In this document: piece after piece, positions 49,385 to 57,720 of the stretch
Layout: the number at the start of each line of letters is the position of its first letter
Numbering within the stretch: the stretch's first letter is position 1
Assembly: GCF_002742635.1 (NCBI RefSeq)
Contig: NZ_PEGF01000001.1
Span: forward strand, 1,178,001-1,242,000
Length of the DNA: 64,000 nucleotides
Source: Caulobacter sp. X
GTDB lineage: Bacteria > Pseudomonadota > Alphaproteobacteria > Caulobacterales > Caulobacteraceae
Direction: 5' to 3'
Position numbers and translations under genes: made by a program
Notes under the pieces: generated by a model
Database searches by the model: none
What the model was told of the DNA's origin: nothing
Seen by the model: the letters and a program-made list of their open reading frames with translations, nothing else

Positions 49385-50639
49385 AAAGGGCCAGGATCCA
49401 CTGAGGCGCGGCGTTGGCGATCGCGAGCGCTTTGGTGGCGAGGCTCTCCTTGATCTGCCCAGCTTGAAGCTTCGCGCTCTCCTTGCCCAGATCGGCGTCA
49501 ACGAGGTTTCCCACACCGGTCTCTAAAGCGTCGGCAAGGCGCCCGTTTTGTTCGATAAGCCGATCGAACGAACTCGCGCGCTCGCCGTAGTAGGTTGCGG
49601 CGTCCACGGCCTGTCCGAGGGCAGCGTCGAGACTGCCGAACAGTTGGGCGGGCTCATTCCAGTCGATCGCTTCGAGCTTCAAGGCGTTCAGCGTCATGGG
49701 GCGCGCAGCGACGCCTTCGAGGTCGCCGCTCGAAGACCTGACGAACTCATAGTTGGTCGCGACCGATGCCAGAACCGATGTGGTGGTGGTCGTCGTGGTC
49801 GGCGTGGGGAGTGGATCGGTAGGTGTCAGAACGACGTTATTGATCTGCCACCCGGAACCGCCGAAATGCTCGTTAAAACGGAACTCCAATGACTGGCCGT
49901 TCGCAGGATCATAATCGAAGCTGAGAACATTCTGGAATGTGACCGGCGTCCCGGGCGCGACCGCTACCCCGCCAGGCGCGTAAGGCTGACCGGTCGCTGC
50001 CACGCGTCGGGTCCCCTGCCAGACCTCGACGACATCCAAGGCGCTGTAGGTGTCGATATCAAGGTCGATCCGGCCGGGCGCTGCGCCGCCGTTCACCGCA
50101 AAGGTTCGACTGCCCGAACCGGACGTGTAACCGACCAGGCTGGACATCGCGGGCGGGGTGTAGGGTGAAGTCACCGTGGTGTAGGTGGTGCTGGTCTGCG
50201 TCACCGTGGTGGGCGTCAGTATATCCGCCAACGGCTTCTTGCCGTCGAACTCAGCCAACATCGCCGTGCGATCTACCTGACGAAGCAGAGCTTCAATGTC
50301 TGCGCGGATCGAAGCCTTGGCTTGCGCGCTCAACGAGGTGTCCCGATACGCGACCGCCTTCTCCCGCGCTTTCTGCAAAAGATCTGTAATTGCGTCCAAG
50401 CCCGCCGAAGCTGTCGCGATGAGGGACTGACCTCGCGCGAGGCTGTCATTGGCGACGGTCCAGCCACTCCGCTCCGCCGACATCATGGTGGCGATCGAGT
50501 TGATCGCACCATTGTCTTTGGCCGAGGCGACAACCTTTCCGGTGGCGATCCGGTTGCGGCTCGTCGCCAGTTCCTTTTGCGATGCGGCGAGTGCCTGCCG
50601 TGCTTGGTTCGCGGCGGCGTTGGTATTGATAGACGCCAT
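49374..50639 (-). CDS. Flagellin with large central insertion, element cargo
   Basis: The 421-residue protein has flagellin ends: SINTNAAANQARQAL...NRIATGKVVASAKDNGA at the start and GVGNLVDADLGKESAKLQAGQIKE...ALAIANAAPQWILALFKG at the end, both close in type to Caulobacter FljK. The central 130-300 region is enlarged with Thr-rich linkers (TPTTTTTTTSV) and a beta-rich domain. Caulobacter flagellins are about 273 residues, so this filament subunit would be bulkier. No flaF or flbT is beside it; no clear sigma-54 promoter was found. Confidence 0.9.
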   Translation of the reverse strand: MASINTNAAANQARQALAASQKELATSRNRIATGKVVASAKDNGAINSIATMMSAERSGWTVANDSLARGQSLIATASAGLDAITDLLQKAREKAVAYRDTSLSAQAKASIRADIEALLRQVDRTAMLAEFDGKKPLADILTPTTVTQTSTTYTTVTSPYTPPAMSSLVGYTSGSGSRTFAVNGGAAPGRIDLDIDTYSALDVVEVWQGTRRVAATGQPYAPGGVAVAPGTPVTFQNVLSFDYDPANGQSLEFRFNEHFGGSGWQINNVVLTPTDPLPTPTTTTTTTSVLASVATNYEFVRSSSGDLEGVAARPMTLNALKLEAIDWNEPAQLFGSLDAALGQAVDAATYYGERASSFDRLIEQNGRLADALETGVGNLVDADLGKESAKLQAGQIKESLATKALAIANAAPQWILALFKG

Positions 50640-50810
50640 CTAAGAACTCGACCGCGCGCAGCGGCTAAGCGAGGCGGCAGCCTGCCGATGGGCAAGTGCG
50701 CTTCGCGAGGGGAAAAACACACCCCATGGCTAAACAGCGCCGCACAACCTCTGCTATCCGGGCTGAACCCGGATAGCGCTCTCGTTGACCGCCCTACAGT
50801 AAAGCCGAAT

Positions 50811-52388
50811 ATGGATTTGGACCGCGCTCAGCCCCCGAAGACTTACGTCCTATCTCCGTTCGGCATGGTCCTGATCGCGACCTACGCTGTTCTGTTCGCG
50901 GTGCTGCATTCGCTGGCGAGGACCTGGGGCATCACGATCTACAGCCTCTGGTATCCGATCGCCGGCGTCCGCTTCGCGTTCCTTTGGCGCTATGGCGCGA
51001 AGTTCGCATGGCCGTTCGCGCTCGCCGAGCTGCTGGTCCAAGCCTTCTGGGGGCGTCTGGACAAGCCGCCGATGGAGGCGCTGGTTTTCGGTTTGAGCGT
51101 GGTGTTGCCGCCGCTGGGTTACGGGCTCGGCATCCGTTTGGTGCGGGCGGCGCGCAAGGAAAAGCCCGAGAAGGAAACTGCCCTGTCGATGGCGATCGCC
51201 ATGGCGGTCGCGCCAGCGGTGGCGGCGAGTTTCAGTCTGCCTTGGGCCTTCCTCGATCAGCGCGCATCCCTGATCGCGCATGTCGTGGATCGGCTGGCGG
51301 CCATTCTTACCTTCCTGATCGGTGACGTGCTGGGCGTTCTTCTGCTCGCGCCGCCGTTGCTCTGGGCGTTGGCGCTGCGAAGCGCGAAGAGCCGTCATGC
51401 GCCAAAGCGCCTGACGACGCCTCGGGTGTTCGAGGGTGCGGCAGCGGTCGTGCTGGCCTTCCTCGTCTCATGGGTGGCCTACAGCGCCGAGTTGGGTGTG
51501 CGCCTGGAGCCCTTTGTTCTGGCGACCGTGTGGATTGGTCTCCGTCTTGGGCCCTGGGCCGCTTGGAGCGTGGCGGCGTCCACGGCGCTCTACGTGCTGT
51601 TTGGTCTTCCCGCCGCGACGCCGACCGCTGATCGGGTGGAACTGCACCTCCTGGCCGCCTGTATCGCTGTCGCGGGCTATCTGGCGGGAGGCTACTCCGA
51701 CGCCGAAATCCGCCACGCCGCCGAGATCACCCAGCGTGATCGGTTGCTGTTCCAGGCCGAACGGCTGAAGACCCTGCGCGCCATGTCCGTGGCGATCATC
51801 CACGAGATCAGCCAGCCGCTCTCGACGCTGGCTGTCGAGGCCAAGCATCTGCGGGAAGCCAGTCAAGCCGGGTCTATCGGGGACGAAGATCTCAAGTTCA
51901 CGGCGCAGCTAATCGAGCGCAAGAGCAGTGGCCTTGCCGAACTGGTGCGCACGCTACGGCGCTTTGGCGCGCGGACGACCGAACCCGCCACGCTAGTCGC
52001 GCTTTCGGAGGTCGCCAGCGAGGCCGTGACGGTTGTTCAATCGGAGGCCAAGGCCCTGAAGGTCAGGCTAGAAGTCGAAGGCGCGTCCCGCGAGCAGATC
52101 GTGGGCAACGCGCTGGAGCTACAGCAGGCCTTGGTCAATCTGCTGCGCAACGCGATGTCCGCCTCGCCCGGAGCGAGCGTGATGGTCCGTCTGGGCTCCA
52201 CGCCTGCGAGGGCGTTTTTCGCCGTCGAGAATACGCCAACAGCCACCGCGGCTGATGGCATGGGCGTCGGGCTCATCATCGCGCGGACGATCGTAGAGGC
52301 GTCCGGGGGCGAGCTGAGGCGAAGCGACATCGGCCCAAGGGTGATCTATCGCGCCGATTTTCCGATTAAGGCGTTCGAGCATGGCTGA
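50811..52388 (+). CDS. MASE1-type membrane sensor histidine kinase
   Basis: ATG at 50811 is the first start after the divergent flagellin control region; the frame is open further upstream without support. The 525-residue protein has 7-8 membrane helices in the first 290 residues (WYPIAGVRFAFLWRYGAKFAWPFALAELL resembles MASE1), then an H-box IIHEISQPLSTLAVEAKHL near residue 330, and an ATPase domain with NLLRNAMSASPG and GMGVGLIIARTI. The HEISQPLS box is FixL/NtrB-like. It overlaps the regulator gene by eight bases. Confidence 0.85.
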   Translation: MDLDRAQPPKTYVLSPFGMVLIATYAVLFAVLHSLARTWGITIYSLWYPIAGVRFAFLWRYGAKFAWPFALAELLVQAFWGRLDKPPMEALVFGLSVVLPPLGYGLGIRLVRAARKEKPEKETALSMAIAMAVAPAVAASFSLPWAFLDQRASLIAHVVDRLAAILTFLIGDVLGVLLLAPPLLWALALRSAKSRHAPKRLTTPRVFEGAAAVVLAFLVSWVAYSAELGVRLEPFVLATVWIGLRLGPWAAWSVAASTALYVLFGLPAATPTADRVELHLLAACIAVAGYLAGGYSDAEIRHAAEITQRDRLLFQAERLKTLRAMSVAIIHEISQPLSTLAVEAKHLREASQAGSIGDEDLKFTAQLIERKSSGLAELVRTLRRFGARTTEPATLVALSEVASEAVTVVQSEAKALKVRLEVEGASREQIVGNALELQQALVNLLRNAMSASPGASVMVRLGSTPARAFFAVENTPTATAADGMGVGLIIARTIVEASGGELRRSDIGPRVIYRADFPIKAFEHG

Positions 52389-52983
52389 CGCCATCTACGT
52401 TATCGACGATGACCTTGACCTGGCGCAGAGCCTCGCGCGCCTGTTTGGGCGTCACGGACTGGAAGCGCACGCTTTCGCGGATCCGGCAGGGCTCCCTAGT
52501 GTGCAAAGGGGCGGTGAAGGCGGGCTCTGCATCGTTACGGACATCATGCTCGGCGACGACAACGGCTTTGACGTCGCCCAAAGCATACGCGCCTGGGCTC
52601 CGAGCGCGGCGGTCCTGTTCATGACGGCTTGGCCCCACACCGCCGACGCGGTGGACGCGATCCGGCGGCATGGGGGCATCGACTATCTTGAGAAGCCGAT
52701 CGACGAGGAGAGGCTTCTGCGGTCGGTTTCCGAAGGTTTGGCCTGGAGCCGGGAGCGGACCCTTGCCGCCCGAGCTATTGAGCGGCTGTCCGCTCGCGAA
52801 CGCGAGGTGCTGGGGCTGGTCGCCGACGGCAAGAGCAGCAAGGCCATCGCCAATGTGCTTGGCCTGTCCTTGAAGACCGTGGAGGACCATAGGGCGGCGA
52901 TCAGAGCCAAGACCGGCGCTCATCTCCTCGAGGACTATGTGCGGCTCGGACGGGCGCTACCGATAAATCTCGGTGATAAATAG
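52381..52983 (+). CDS. FixJ/NarL-family response regulator
   Basis: The 200-residue protein has a receiver with VIDDD, the phospho-acceptor Asp in IVTDIMLGDDNG (about residue 58), LFMTAWP and EKPID, and a LuxR-type HTH at the C-terminus (LSAREREVLGLVADGKSSKAIANVLGLSLKTVEDHRA). It is the cognate partner of the overlapping kinase. Divergent flagellin transcription makes that gene a candidate target. A hairpin terminator follows at 53045. Confidence 0.92.
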   Translation: MADAIYVIDDDLDLAQSLARLFGRHGLEAHAFADPAGLPSVQRGGEGGLCIVTDIMLGDDNGFDVAQSIRAWAPSAAVLFMTAWPHTADAVDAIRRHGGIDYLEKPIDEERLLRSVSEGLAWSRERTLAARAIERLSAREREVLGLVADGKSSKAIANVLGLSLKTVEDHRAAIRAKTGAHLLEDYVRLGRALPINLGDK

Positions 52984-53044
52984 ATTTGACGGATGCGCCG
53001 CAACGCGCCGAGGAATTCTGTATGCGCCTTATGGGCGACTACAG

Positions 53045-53075
53045 CCCCCGGATGGGAGTTGCGGCCCACCGGGGG
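53045..53075 (+). terminator. Hairpin terminator after the two-component operon
   Basis: CCCCCGG (53045-53051) pairs with CCGGGGG (53069-53075), followed by TCATTCTTT. It lies 62 bp after the regulator stop. Confidence 0.6.
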
Positions 53076-53657
53076 TCATTCTTTGGCCCGACATAGCCGC
53101 AACAACTAGTCAGCGACAGCAACGGCGAGAGCCACCGGACTTAGACGGGCGCGAAGAGGCAGCGGCAGCCAACTGGAACGAAACCGACTTCGGCCCGAGA
53201 GGAACCCCGTGCGTCGTGGACTGCCAGGCCTATTAGGCGAAACGGTCGCGTCGGCTGATGGCCGATTGAAAAGAGCTGGCGGGTTTAGTCTCCCGGTCCA
53301 GAACTTCGCCGGTCGGGCTTCGTAGCGACCGTCGAAGCACCGAAGCGGTCCTATATGGACGGGATAACAGAACGCAGGTTTCGCGCCTTCCACCTGCATA
53401 TAAATGTTCTCATACGAAGACGTGGTGATGGGCCATCGACAGGTCGATCTATCGGCAATCCTCCTGCTGCATCGCTATTCGGTGCGCGGGGGGAATAGAG
53501 ACATGGCTCCGTTACCTCGACAGGACACCGCGCCGCTACGCGCGCTCGGGAAGAGGAACACAAAACTTCATGAACTAGCGAGAAGCGAAGCGCGACGGAG
53601 GCGCGGTGAGCTGAAGCGCAGTTCATAGGACTTGCGAGAGCAAGGCCTCGGTCCATG

Positions 53658-53678
53658 GAAAAGCCCCCCCCGGGGGCT
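53658..53678 (-). terminator. Intrinsic terminator, minus strand
   Basis: On the minus strand AGCCCCC (53678-53672) pairs with GGGGGCT (53668-53662), with a three-base loop, followed by TTTCC. It lies downstream of the operon that ends at 53775 and backs up the hairpin at 53734. Confidence 0.65.
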
Positions 53679-53733
53679 AAGCCGAGGGCTTATGTGATCA
53701 GCTCGTGATGGGCCCATAAGTTCGAGATGTTGG

Positions 53734-53759
53734 TAGACCCCGGCTGAGACCGGGGTCTA
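53734..53759. terminator. Perfect 10-bp hairpin after the minus-strand operon
   Basis: TAGACCCCGG (53734-53743) pairs with CCGGGGTCTA (53750-53759) with loop CTGAGA. It lies 15 bp beyond the stop of the minus-strand gene and acts as terminator or mRNA end protection. No U-tract follows. Confidence 0.65.
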
Positions 53760-53774
53760 CGCGTGTGACGGGTG

Positions 53775-54545
53775 TCAGTCCTTGCTTTTGGTGAGGGCCA
53801 CGATCTGGCGAACCATGGCGGTCACGTCCACGTCATCTGGCCGGGGCTTTCGCTTAGCGTCGGGCTTGTAGTCCTCGGCGATGAACTGATCGGCGTCGTC
53901 GAGCAAGCACGGAGCCGTGTCCGCGATGTCCTTGCCAAGGTGCTCTTCCAGCGCTGCAAGCTGCTCGAACCACGGGATGAGGACCAGCTCCGGGTCCTGT
54001 TCGAACTCTGACTGGATGACCCAGATGGCGTACTGCTGGACCAGGCTGGCTTTGACCCGCCGCTCCTTGCCCTTCTTGCCAGCCTTGGTCGTCCCGGTGA
54101 TCACGATGCCCGGAATGATCGCCGTGTCCAGGGTTCCGTCCAGTGCCAACTTGCGGAAGCTCGGCCGGTCTTCCGCTGGGACGGTACGCCAGAGATCGGC
54201 CAAGTCGTCGGCCTCGCCCTGGAGCTTGGCGGAAGCGCCGCGCTTGGCCGACTTCTGCTCAGCCGTCCGCTCGCCCATCTTAGCCACCGTGACGACCTTG
54301 CGGATGAACTTCTCGGCCGCCGACCAGTAGTAGGCCGCCTCGGTGCCTACAGTCGCAGGAACCTTTTTCGCGGCCTCGGCTCGTGCCTTCGCGGCCACCA
54401 CAGCGAGTTGATAGTCAGCCAGCTTATCGGCCGGAAGGACCAGCGCCATCTGCTTATCAGGAAGACAAGCATTCGCATCGCGCGTCAGATTGGCCATGAG
54501 CAAGGCGTTGCGGTGATCGGCGAGGTTCGGGATGACAAAGGTCAT
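53775..54545 (-). CDS. Unknown element protein, 256 aa
   Basis: The protein is mostly helical and charged (AAVVAAKARAEAAKKV-type, then MGERTAEQKSAKRGASAKLQGEADDLADLWRTV) with a beta-rich middle (TAIIPGIVITGTTKAGKKGKERR) and an acidic C-terminus. No family recognised. Its ATG shares one base with the stop of the 276-aa gene before it, so the pair is made together, probably as a complex. Confidence 0.6.
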   Translation of the reverse strand: MTFVIPNLADHRNALLMANLTRDANACLPDKQMALVLPADKLADYQLAVVAAKARAEAAKKVPATVGTEAAYYWSAAEKFIRKVVTVAKMGERTAEQKSAKRGASAKLQGEADDLADLWRTVPAEDRPSFRKLALDGTLDTAIIPGIVITGTTKAGKKGKERRVKASLVQQYAIWVIQSEFEQDPELVLIPWFEQLAALEEHLGKDIADTAPCLLDDADQFIAEDYKPDAKRKPRPDDVDVTAMVRQIVALTKSKD

Positions 54546-55375
54546 TACGCATCCCCCCGACGCTTGCTCGCGGTACTGGCCAGGAAGTTGCGCTGCATCT
54601 TCGCGCTAGCCCGCGCCATCTCCGGCGTATGCTCGAACACACCTTCCAGCGTATGCGAGACCGGCGCCTCGTCGAGCGCAGTCATGTGCGTGTCCGCAGC
54701 CTTCAGCGCTTCGTTCTCGGAGTCGGGAACGATGCCGCCCAGGAAGACCTGACCGTTCTCAATGTAGACCCAGGCTTGGGCAAAGTGACCCGCAGCACCG
54801 GTGACGGGCAGGGTTCCGATGAGCGCTTCGGGGAGTTTCGGCAACGCCTTGGCGCGCTGCGTCAGCTCCGTCTTGCGCTGCTTGGTCACCGGCTTGCGCG
54901 GAGAGCGTTTCTGGCCGTTCTTTTCGGTGTCGGCCTTAATGATGCCGGTCACGCCTCCCTTGAAGTTGAAGATGTACTCTTCGGCTTCATCGGGGTGGAT
55001 GCCCTCTTCAAAGAGGTGGCGCATCACGCCAGCACCGCGCTGTTTGCTGTTGTCCCAGTTCCACTTCGTCAGGCCAGACACGCCCATGTAGGACACCTTC
55101 GTACCCTTCGGGTCGAAGTCGCCGAAACAGACGCGAGCAATGGGAAGCCACTGGTTGGCTCCCTGGTCGGCGATGGGGACTTGGCGCTTGGTCAGTTCGA
55201 TGGTGAGCGCGGCCGGGTCGTGCTGGTAGTGATACCAGCCGAAGCCGTAGGAGGCGGCGTAGCAGCGAGCCAAGCCACGCAGGTGGTCGCGGTCTGCTTG
55301 CGCGCCTAGCTTCTGGACACCAGCAAGCTGGTTAGCGAACGAAGCGCTCGTGTTGATTACGGAAATCGGAATCAT
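54545..55375 (-). CDS. Unknown element protein, 276 aa
   Basis: The protein begins MIPISVINTSASFANQLAGVQ and has aromatic-rich GLARCYAASYGFGWYHYQHDPAAL and WLPIARVCFGDFDPKGTKVSYMG segments, with a Lys-rich stretch (RKPVTKQRKTELTQRAK) in the middle. The profile suggests a nucleic-acid or protein-binding role, but no family is recognised. It is the first gene after a strongly structured leader. GGGG in the leader hairpin is its ribosome site. Confidence 0.6.
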   Translation of the reverse strand: MIPISVINTSASFANQLAGVQKLGAQADRDHLRGLARCYAASYGFGWYHYQHDPAALTIELTKRQVPIADQGANQWLPIARVCFGDFDPKGTKVSYMGVSGLTKWNWDNSKQRGAGVMRHLFEEGIHPDEAEEYIFNFKGGVTGIIKADTEKNGQKRSPRKPVTKQRKTELTQRAKALPKLPEALIGTLPVTGAAGHFAQAWVYIENGQVFLGGIVPDSENEALKAADTHMTALDEAPVSHTLEGVFEHTPEMARASAKMQRNFLASTASKRRGDA

Positions 55376-55718
55376 GTCGTGGACCCCGATGCCAAATCGG
55401 GGAAATCCACATGACGGCTAGTTCAAGCGCGTCACGCTCTCCGAAGATGATCGGAGAAATTCGGCATCGGTTCTGCGCTGGAGATCGAACCCCAGACCTG
55501 AGCGCGGCAACCTGCCCGCAGAGAAGAGCGGCCATTGCGTCAGGGCCGCGTCCGCTGCTCCCGTTAACAGCGAATGGTGAACTTCTAGCCCAGGTAACCT
55601 GAGGCGGCAAGTACAATTTGGCGAAATGCCAAAACTATTTTATAGCTATGCTTAATTGCTGAAAACTAAACCAGCGTAGCACTTAACAGTGGTGATAAGC
55701 CCGTGCTTATCAATGCTG
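55376..55718 (-). other. Structured leader and promoter region of the unknown two-gene operon
   Basis: The minus strand carries, from promoter to gene: a hairpin TTTGGC-ATTTC-GCCAAA (55634-55617 region), a TATAAAAT-like -10 at about 55640, then a T-arm-like GGTTCGATCTCC (55482-55471) nested inside GCGCT...AGCGC, flanked by TCTGCG...CGCAGA, and a final hairpin at 55384-55402 over the ribosome site. The stretch is 343 bp with no protein gene. Confidence 0.45.
55384..55402 (-). promoter_or_regulatory. Hairpin sequestering the ribosome site of the 276-aa gene
   Basis: CCCCGAT (55402-55396 on minus) pairs with ATCGGGG (55390-55384) with loop TTGGC. The GGGG of the 3' arm is the only Shine-Dalgarno-like sequence before the ATG at 55375, eight bases away. 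This would gate translation. Confidence 0.5.
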
Positions 55719-55955
55719 CTAGTGCAGCGTCGGCGCATCAAGTCGCTGGAGGAAGCGTAGGATGTCGTTAGCGGCACGCTCCCAATGCTGCTGCGCCTCT
55801 TCCTCACTCGCGGCCGTATCCATGTTAGCTGTCGCGATCTCGATGCGAGCCTGAAGCTCCTGGTAGTCGCGACGAACCCCGTCATCGACCCGTCCCCGGT
55901 CGTAGTCGTCGAAGAAGCGGAGAAGGCGCGAGAGCAGCGGGCCAGCCTGGAGCAT
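55719..55955 (-). CDS. Small helical protein, 78 aa
   Basis: ATG at 55955 shares bases with the stop of the small membrane gene (TGATG). The product is helical and acidic (LQAGPLLSRLLRFFDDYDRGRVDDGVRRDYQELQARIEIATANMDTAASEEEAQQHWERAANDILRFL). No family recognised. The tight pairing with the membrane peptide suggests that both act together at the membrane, an inference. Confidence 0.5.
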   Translation of the reverse strand: MLQAGPLLSRLLRFFDDYDRGRVDDGVRRDYQELQARIEIATANMDTAASEEEAQQHWERAANDILRFLQRLDAPTLH

Positions 55956-56074
55956 CAATGCTGGCCCTTGAAGGTCACGAAGATCGCGAGCGCGAAAAGC
56001 GCCGCGCTGAACAGGACTGCGGCCCAGCCCCAACTCGTCAGGCTGCGGAACAATTCAGAACCCCGTCGTCTCAT
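55955..56074 (-). CDS. Small single-helix membrane protein, 39 aa
   Basis: ATG at 56074 gives MRRRGSELFRSLTSWGWAA followed by a hydrophobic helix (VLFSAALFALAIFVTF) and short tail KGQH. Basic N-terminus and one helix suggest an inner-membrane protein with N-in orientation. Ribosome site weak (GGAACGG). Coupled to the next gene by TGATG overlap. Confidence 0.5.
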   Translation of the reverse strand: MRRRGSELFRSLTSWGWAAVLFSAALFALAIFVTFKGQH

Positions 56075-56189
56075 GGCCGTTCCGGTTGCGTGACAAAGCG
56101 CGAACGTGGAGATGCGCTCTCGCAATGGGAGGGAATACTGATCTAATCGCTCCCTGAAATCACTAAAATCTGTGGTTGTGGCGGAAGAA

Positions 56190-57698
56190 TTATTTTTGAT
56201 CAGAACCGCCTGTTTCCGTCTGGCCGGTGAAGAACCGCCACAGCCGCACCATCGCCCAGGTGTCCAACTCACAGTAGCGCTCTAGCTGTCGCTGAAGCGC
56301 CGCCCGTCGATCGGGGTTGGTGTCAGGCTGGATCGCCTCAAGATAGGCCTCCTGGGCCATCCCGCCATGCTGGACTCCTTCCAGGTCCTGATAGCGCAGG
56401 TCGGGGGCGATGGCTGGCAGCACGGACTTGATGCTCCAGCTTCCCTTCTGGCTCGGATGATAGAAATGCTCACGCGCGACGGGCAGTAAGTCCTCCAAGC
56501 GCCCCGCGATGCCCCTGAGAGCCCCTGCTAGGGCAGGAAACTGGTCCGCTAGCGCCAGGATAACCCCGCGCTCGAAACCCGCATTATAGGCGAAGATTAC
56601 GCCCTCGCTGCCACACGCGGCGACCAAGGCTTTAGCTAGGCGCTCCGAGGGATTGTCGCCTGTGGTGTCCAATAAACCGACGTGGCGCGGACCATCGGGG
56701 CCTATGACATGTAGGCTGAACTGGAAGGGTATTTGCTGGAACGGCTTTGTCCCCGCCCAAATCGGAACGGCGAACTGGATGGTCTCAAAGTCGAGGAAGT
56801 ATGCCGGAAGCGTGTAGGGCCCCAGCGCCGCCGCCGCGCCAGCGGCGTCGAAATATGTGGTCTGTGACAGCGTGTGGCGCTTCACCCGCAACTGGCTGGG
56901 ATTGAGGAGGTTGTCCGGGATTTCCGCCAGCGCACGGACCCCTTCGTCCTCGATCAGTGCCTTGAGCGGACGAGATGTGACGCGGGGTAGCCACGACGAC
57001 GGAAATTCCGGATCGGGGTCCAGCTTGGCGCAGAACTCAGAGAAGCCGCATTCGAAGGGGTCTTTGCAATGACGGCCGCGCCGCACCTCGGGCATGTCGC
57101 CGGTAAGGACTTTCTCGGCTCCAGCGACCCATCCAGCCACTTGCGCCGCGCGCTCCTTAGCAGCCGTCGTTACGTCCCGCTCGACTAGCAGGCCACGGTA
57201 GTTGCCATCGCCGGCATAAACCCACGTCGTGTCGATGTGCGCGACTGACACAGCGTCCAGCTCCAAGCCGGTCGATGTGGCGACAAACATCTGAACCCCA
57301 ACATCGTCGAGGTGATAGTCCTTGAGGCTGCCCGTCGACTTGACCTCGATCAGGCGCCATGCGCGGCGATTGTCGGAGTTAACGGGCGTGAGGATGTCCG
57401 CGAAGAATAGCGCGCCACTGGCGGAGAAGCCCGCTTCGAAGATCGGTCGGTCGTCGGCTAGCAGCTCGATCGTCCGATTGAATGTCGCCTCATAGCCATC
57501 CGATTGGGCGCTCAACAGGACGCCCCGGCCTTCCGGGTCGTAGATTTCTCGGGCTATCTCGCCGACCCGATTTCCAGCGGCGATCAGCTGGGCGCTTGCA
57601 TCAGACGTGCTTCGCTCAGCTGGGCGGTGAACCTCCAACCAGAGACGGCGGCGGCATTGCCCGAACGACAGCAGCTTGGACTTCGAGAGTGCTCGCAT
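56190..57698 (-). CDS. Cas4-like plus DEDD exonuclease fusion (DUF2779)
   Basis: ATG at 57698 follows AGGAGG and gives 502 residues. The N-terminal half looks like a Cas4/RecB-like PD-(D/E)xK nuclease: SKLLSFGQCRRRLWLE at the start, LIEVKSTGSLKDYH in the middle, and HCKDPFECGFSEFC, a Cys cluster fit for Fe-S. The C-terminal DUF2779 half has DEDD exonuclease marks: YFLDFETIQ, FAYNAGFERGVI and YCELDTWAMVRLW. It probably degrades DNA and may belong to a defence or recombination module. It has no CRISPR neighbours. Confidence 0.85.
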   Translation of the reverse strand: MRALSKSKLLSFGQCRRRLWLEVHRPAERSTSDASAQLIAAGNRVGEIAREIYDPEGRGVLLSAQSDGYEATFNRTIELLADDRPIFEAGFSASGALFFADILTPVNSDNRRAWRLIEVKSTGSLKDYHLDDVGVQMFVATSTGLELDAVSVAHIDTTWVYAGDGNYRGLLVERDVTTAAKERAAQVAGWVAGAEKVLTGDMPEVRRGRHCKDPFECGFSEFCAKLDPDPEFPSSWLPRVTSRPLKALIEDEGVRALAEIPDNLLNPSQLRVKRHTLSQTTYFDAAGAAAALGPYTLPAYFLDFETIQFAVPIWAGTKPFQQIPFQFSLHVIGPDGPRHVGLLDTTGDNPSERLAKALVAACGSEGVIFAYNAGFERGVILALADQFPALAGALRGIAGRLEDLLPVAREHFYHPSQKGSWSIKSVLPAIAPDLRYQDLEGVQHGGMAQEAYLEAIQPDTNPDRRAALQRQLERYCELDTWAMVRLWRFFTGQTETGGSDQK

Positions 57699-57720
57699 CA
57701 AACCTCCTGCTGGGTGGAGC

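Larger units (their letters stand above)
52984..53774. other. 791-bp gap without a convincing gene
   Basis: Short frames exist on both strands (for example 53404-53628 plus and 53351-53656 minus) but lack ribosome sites or protein-like composition. The stretch holds a terminator for the two-component operon and two terminators for the minus-strand operon. The part between 53080 and 53650 has no signal I can name; it may be an old gene remnant. Confidence 0.5.

Noticed and set aside
50640..50810. A sigma-54 promoter for the element flagellin
   Set aside because: The minus strand has GCGCACTTGCCC but not the TGGCAC-N5-TTGC pattern, so no promoter is called.
48740..50820. A Hin-type invertible segment around the flagellin gene
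   Set aside because: I could not find a second copy of the inverted-repeat site on the other side of the flagellin gene, so an invertible segment is not annotated.
53351..53656. A 101-codon minus-strand frame and a 74-codon plus-strand frame at 53404-53628
   Set aside because: Both overlap one another, lack ribosome sites and have Ser/Arg-rich, shadow-like composition.
55440..55560. A possible tRNA gene on the minus strand, from the GGTTCGATC motif
   Set aside because: No anticodon arm, D-arm or 7-bp acceptor stem with CCA end can be built around it; kept only as a structured leader.
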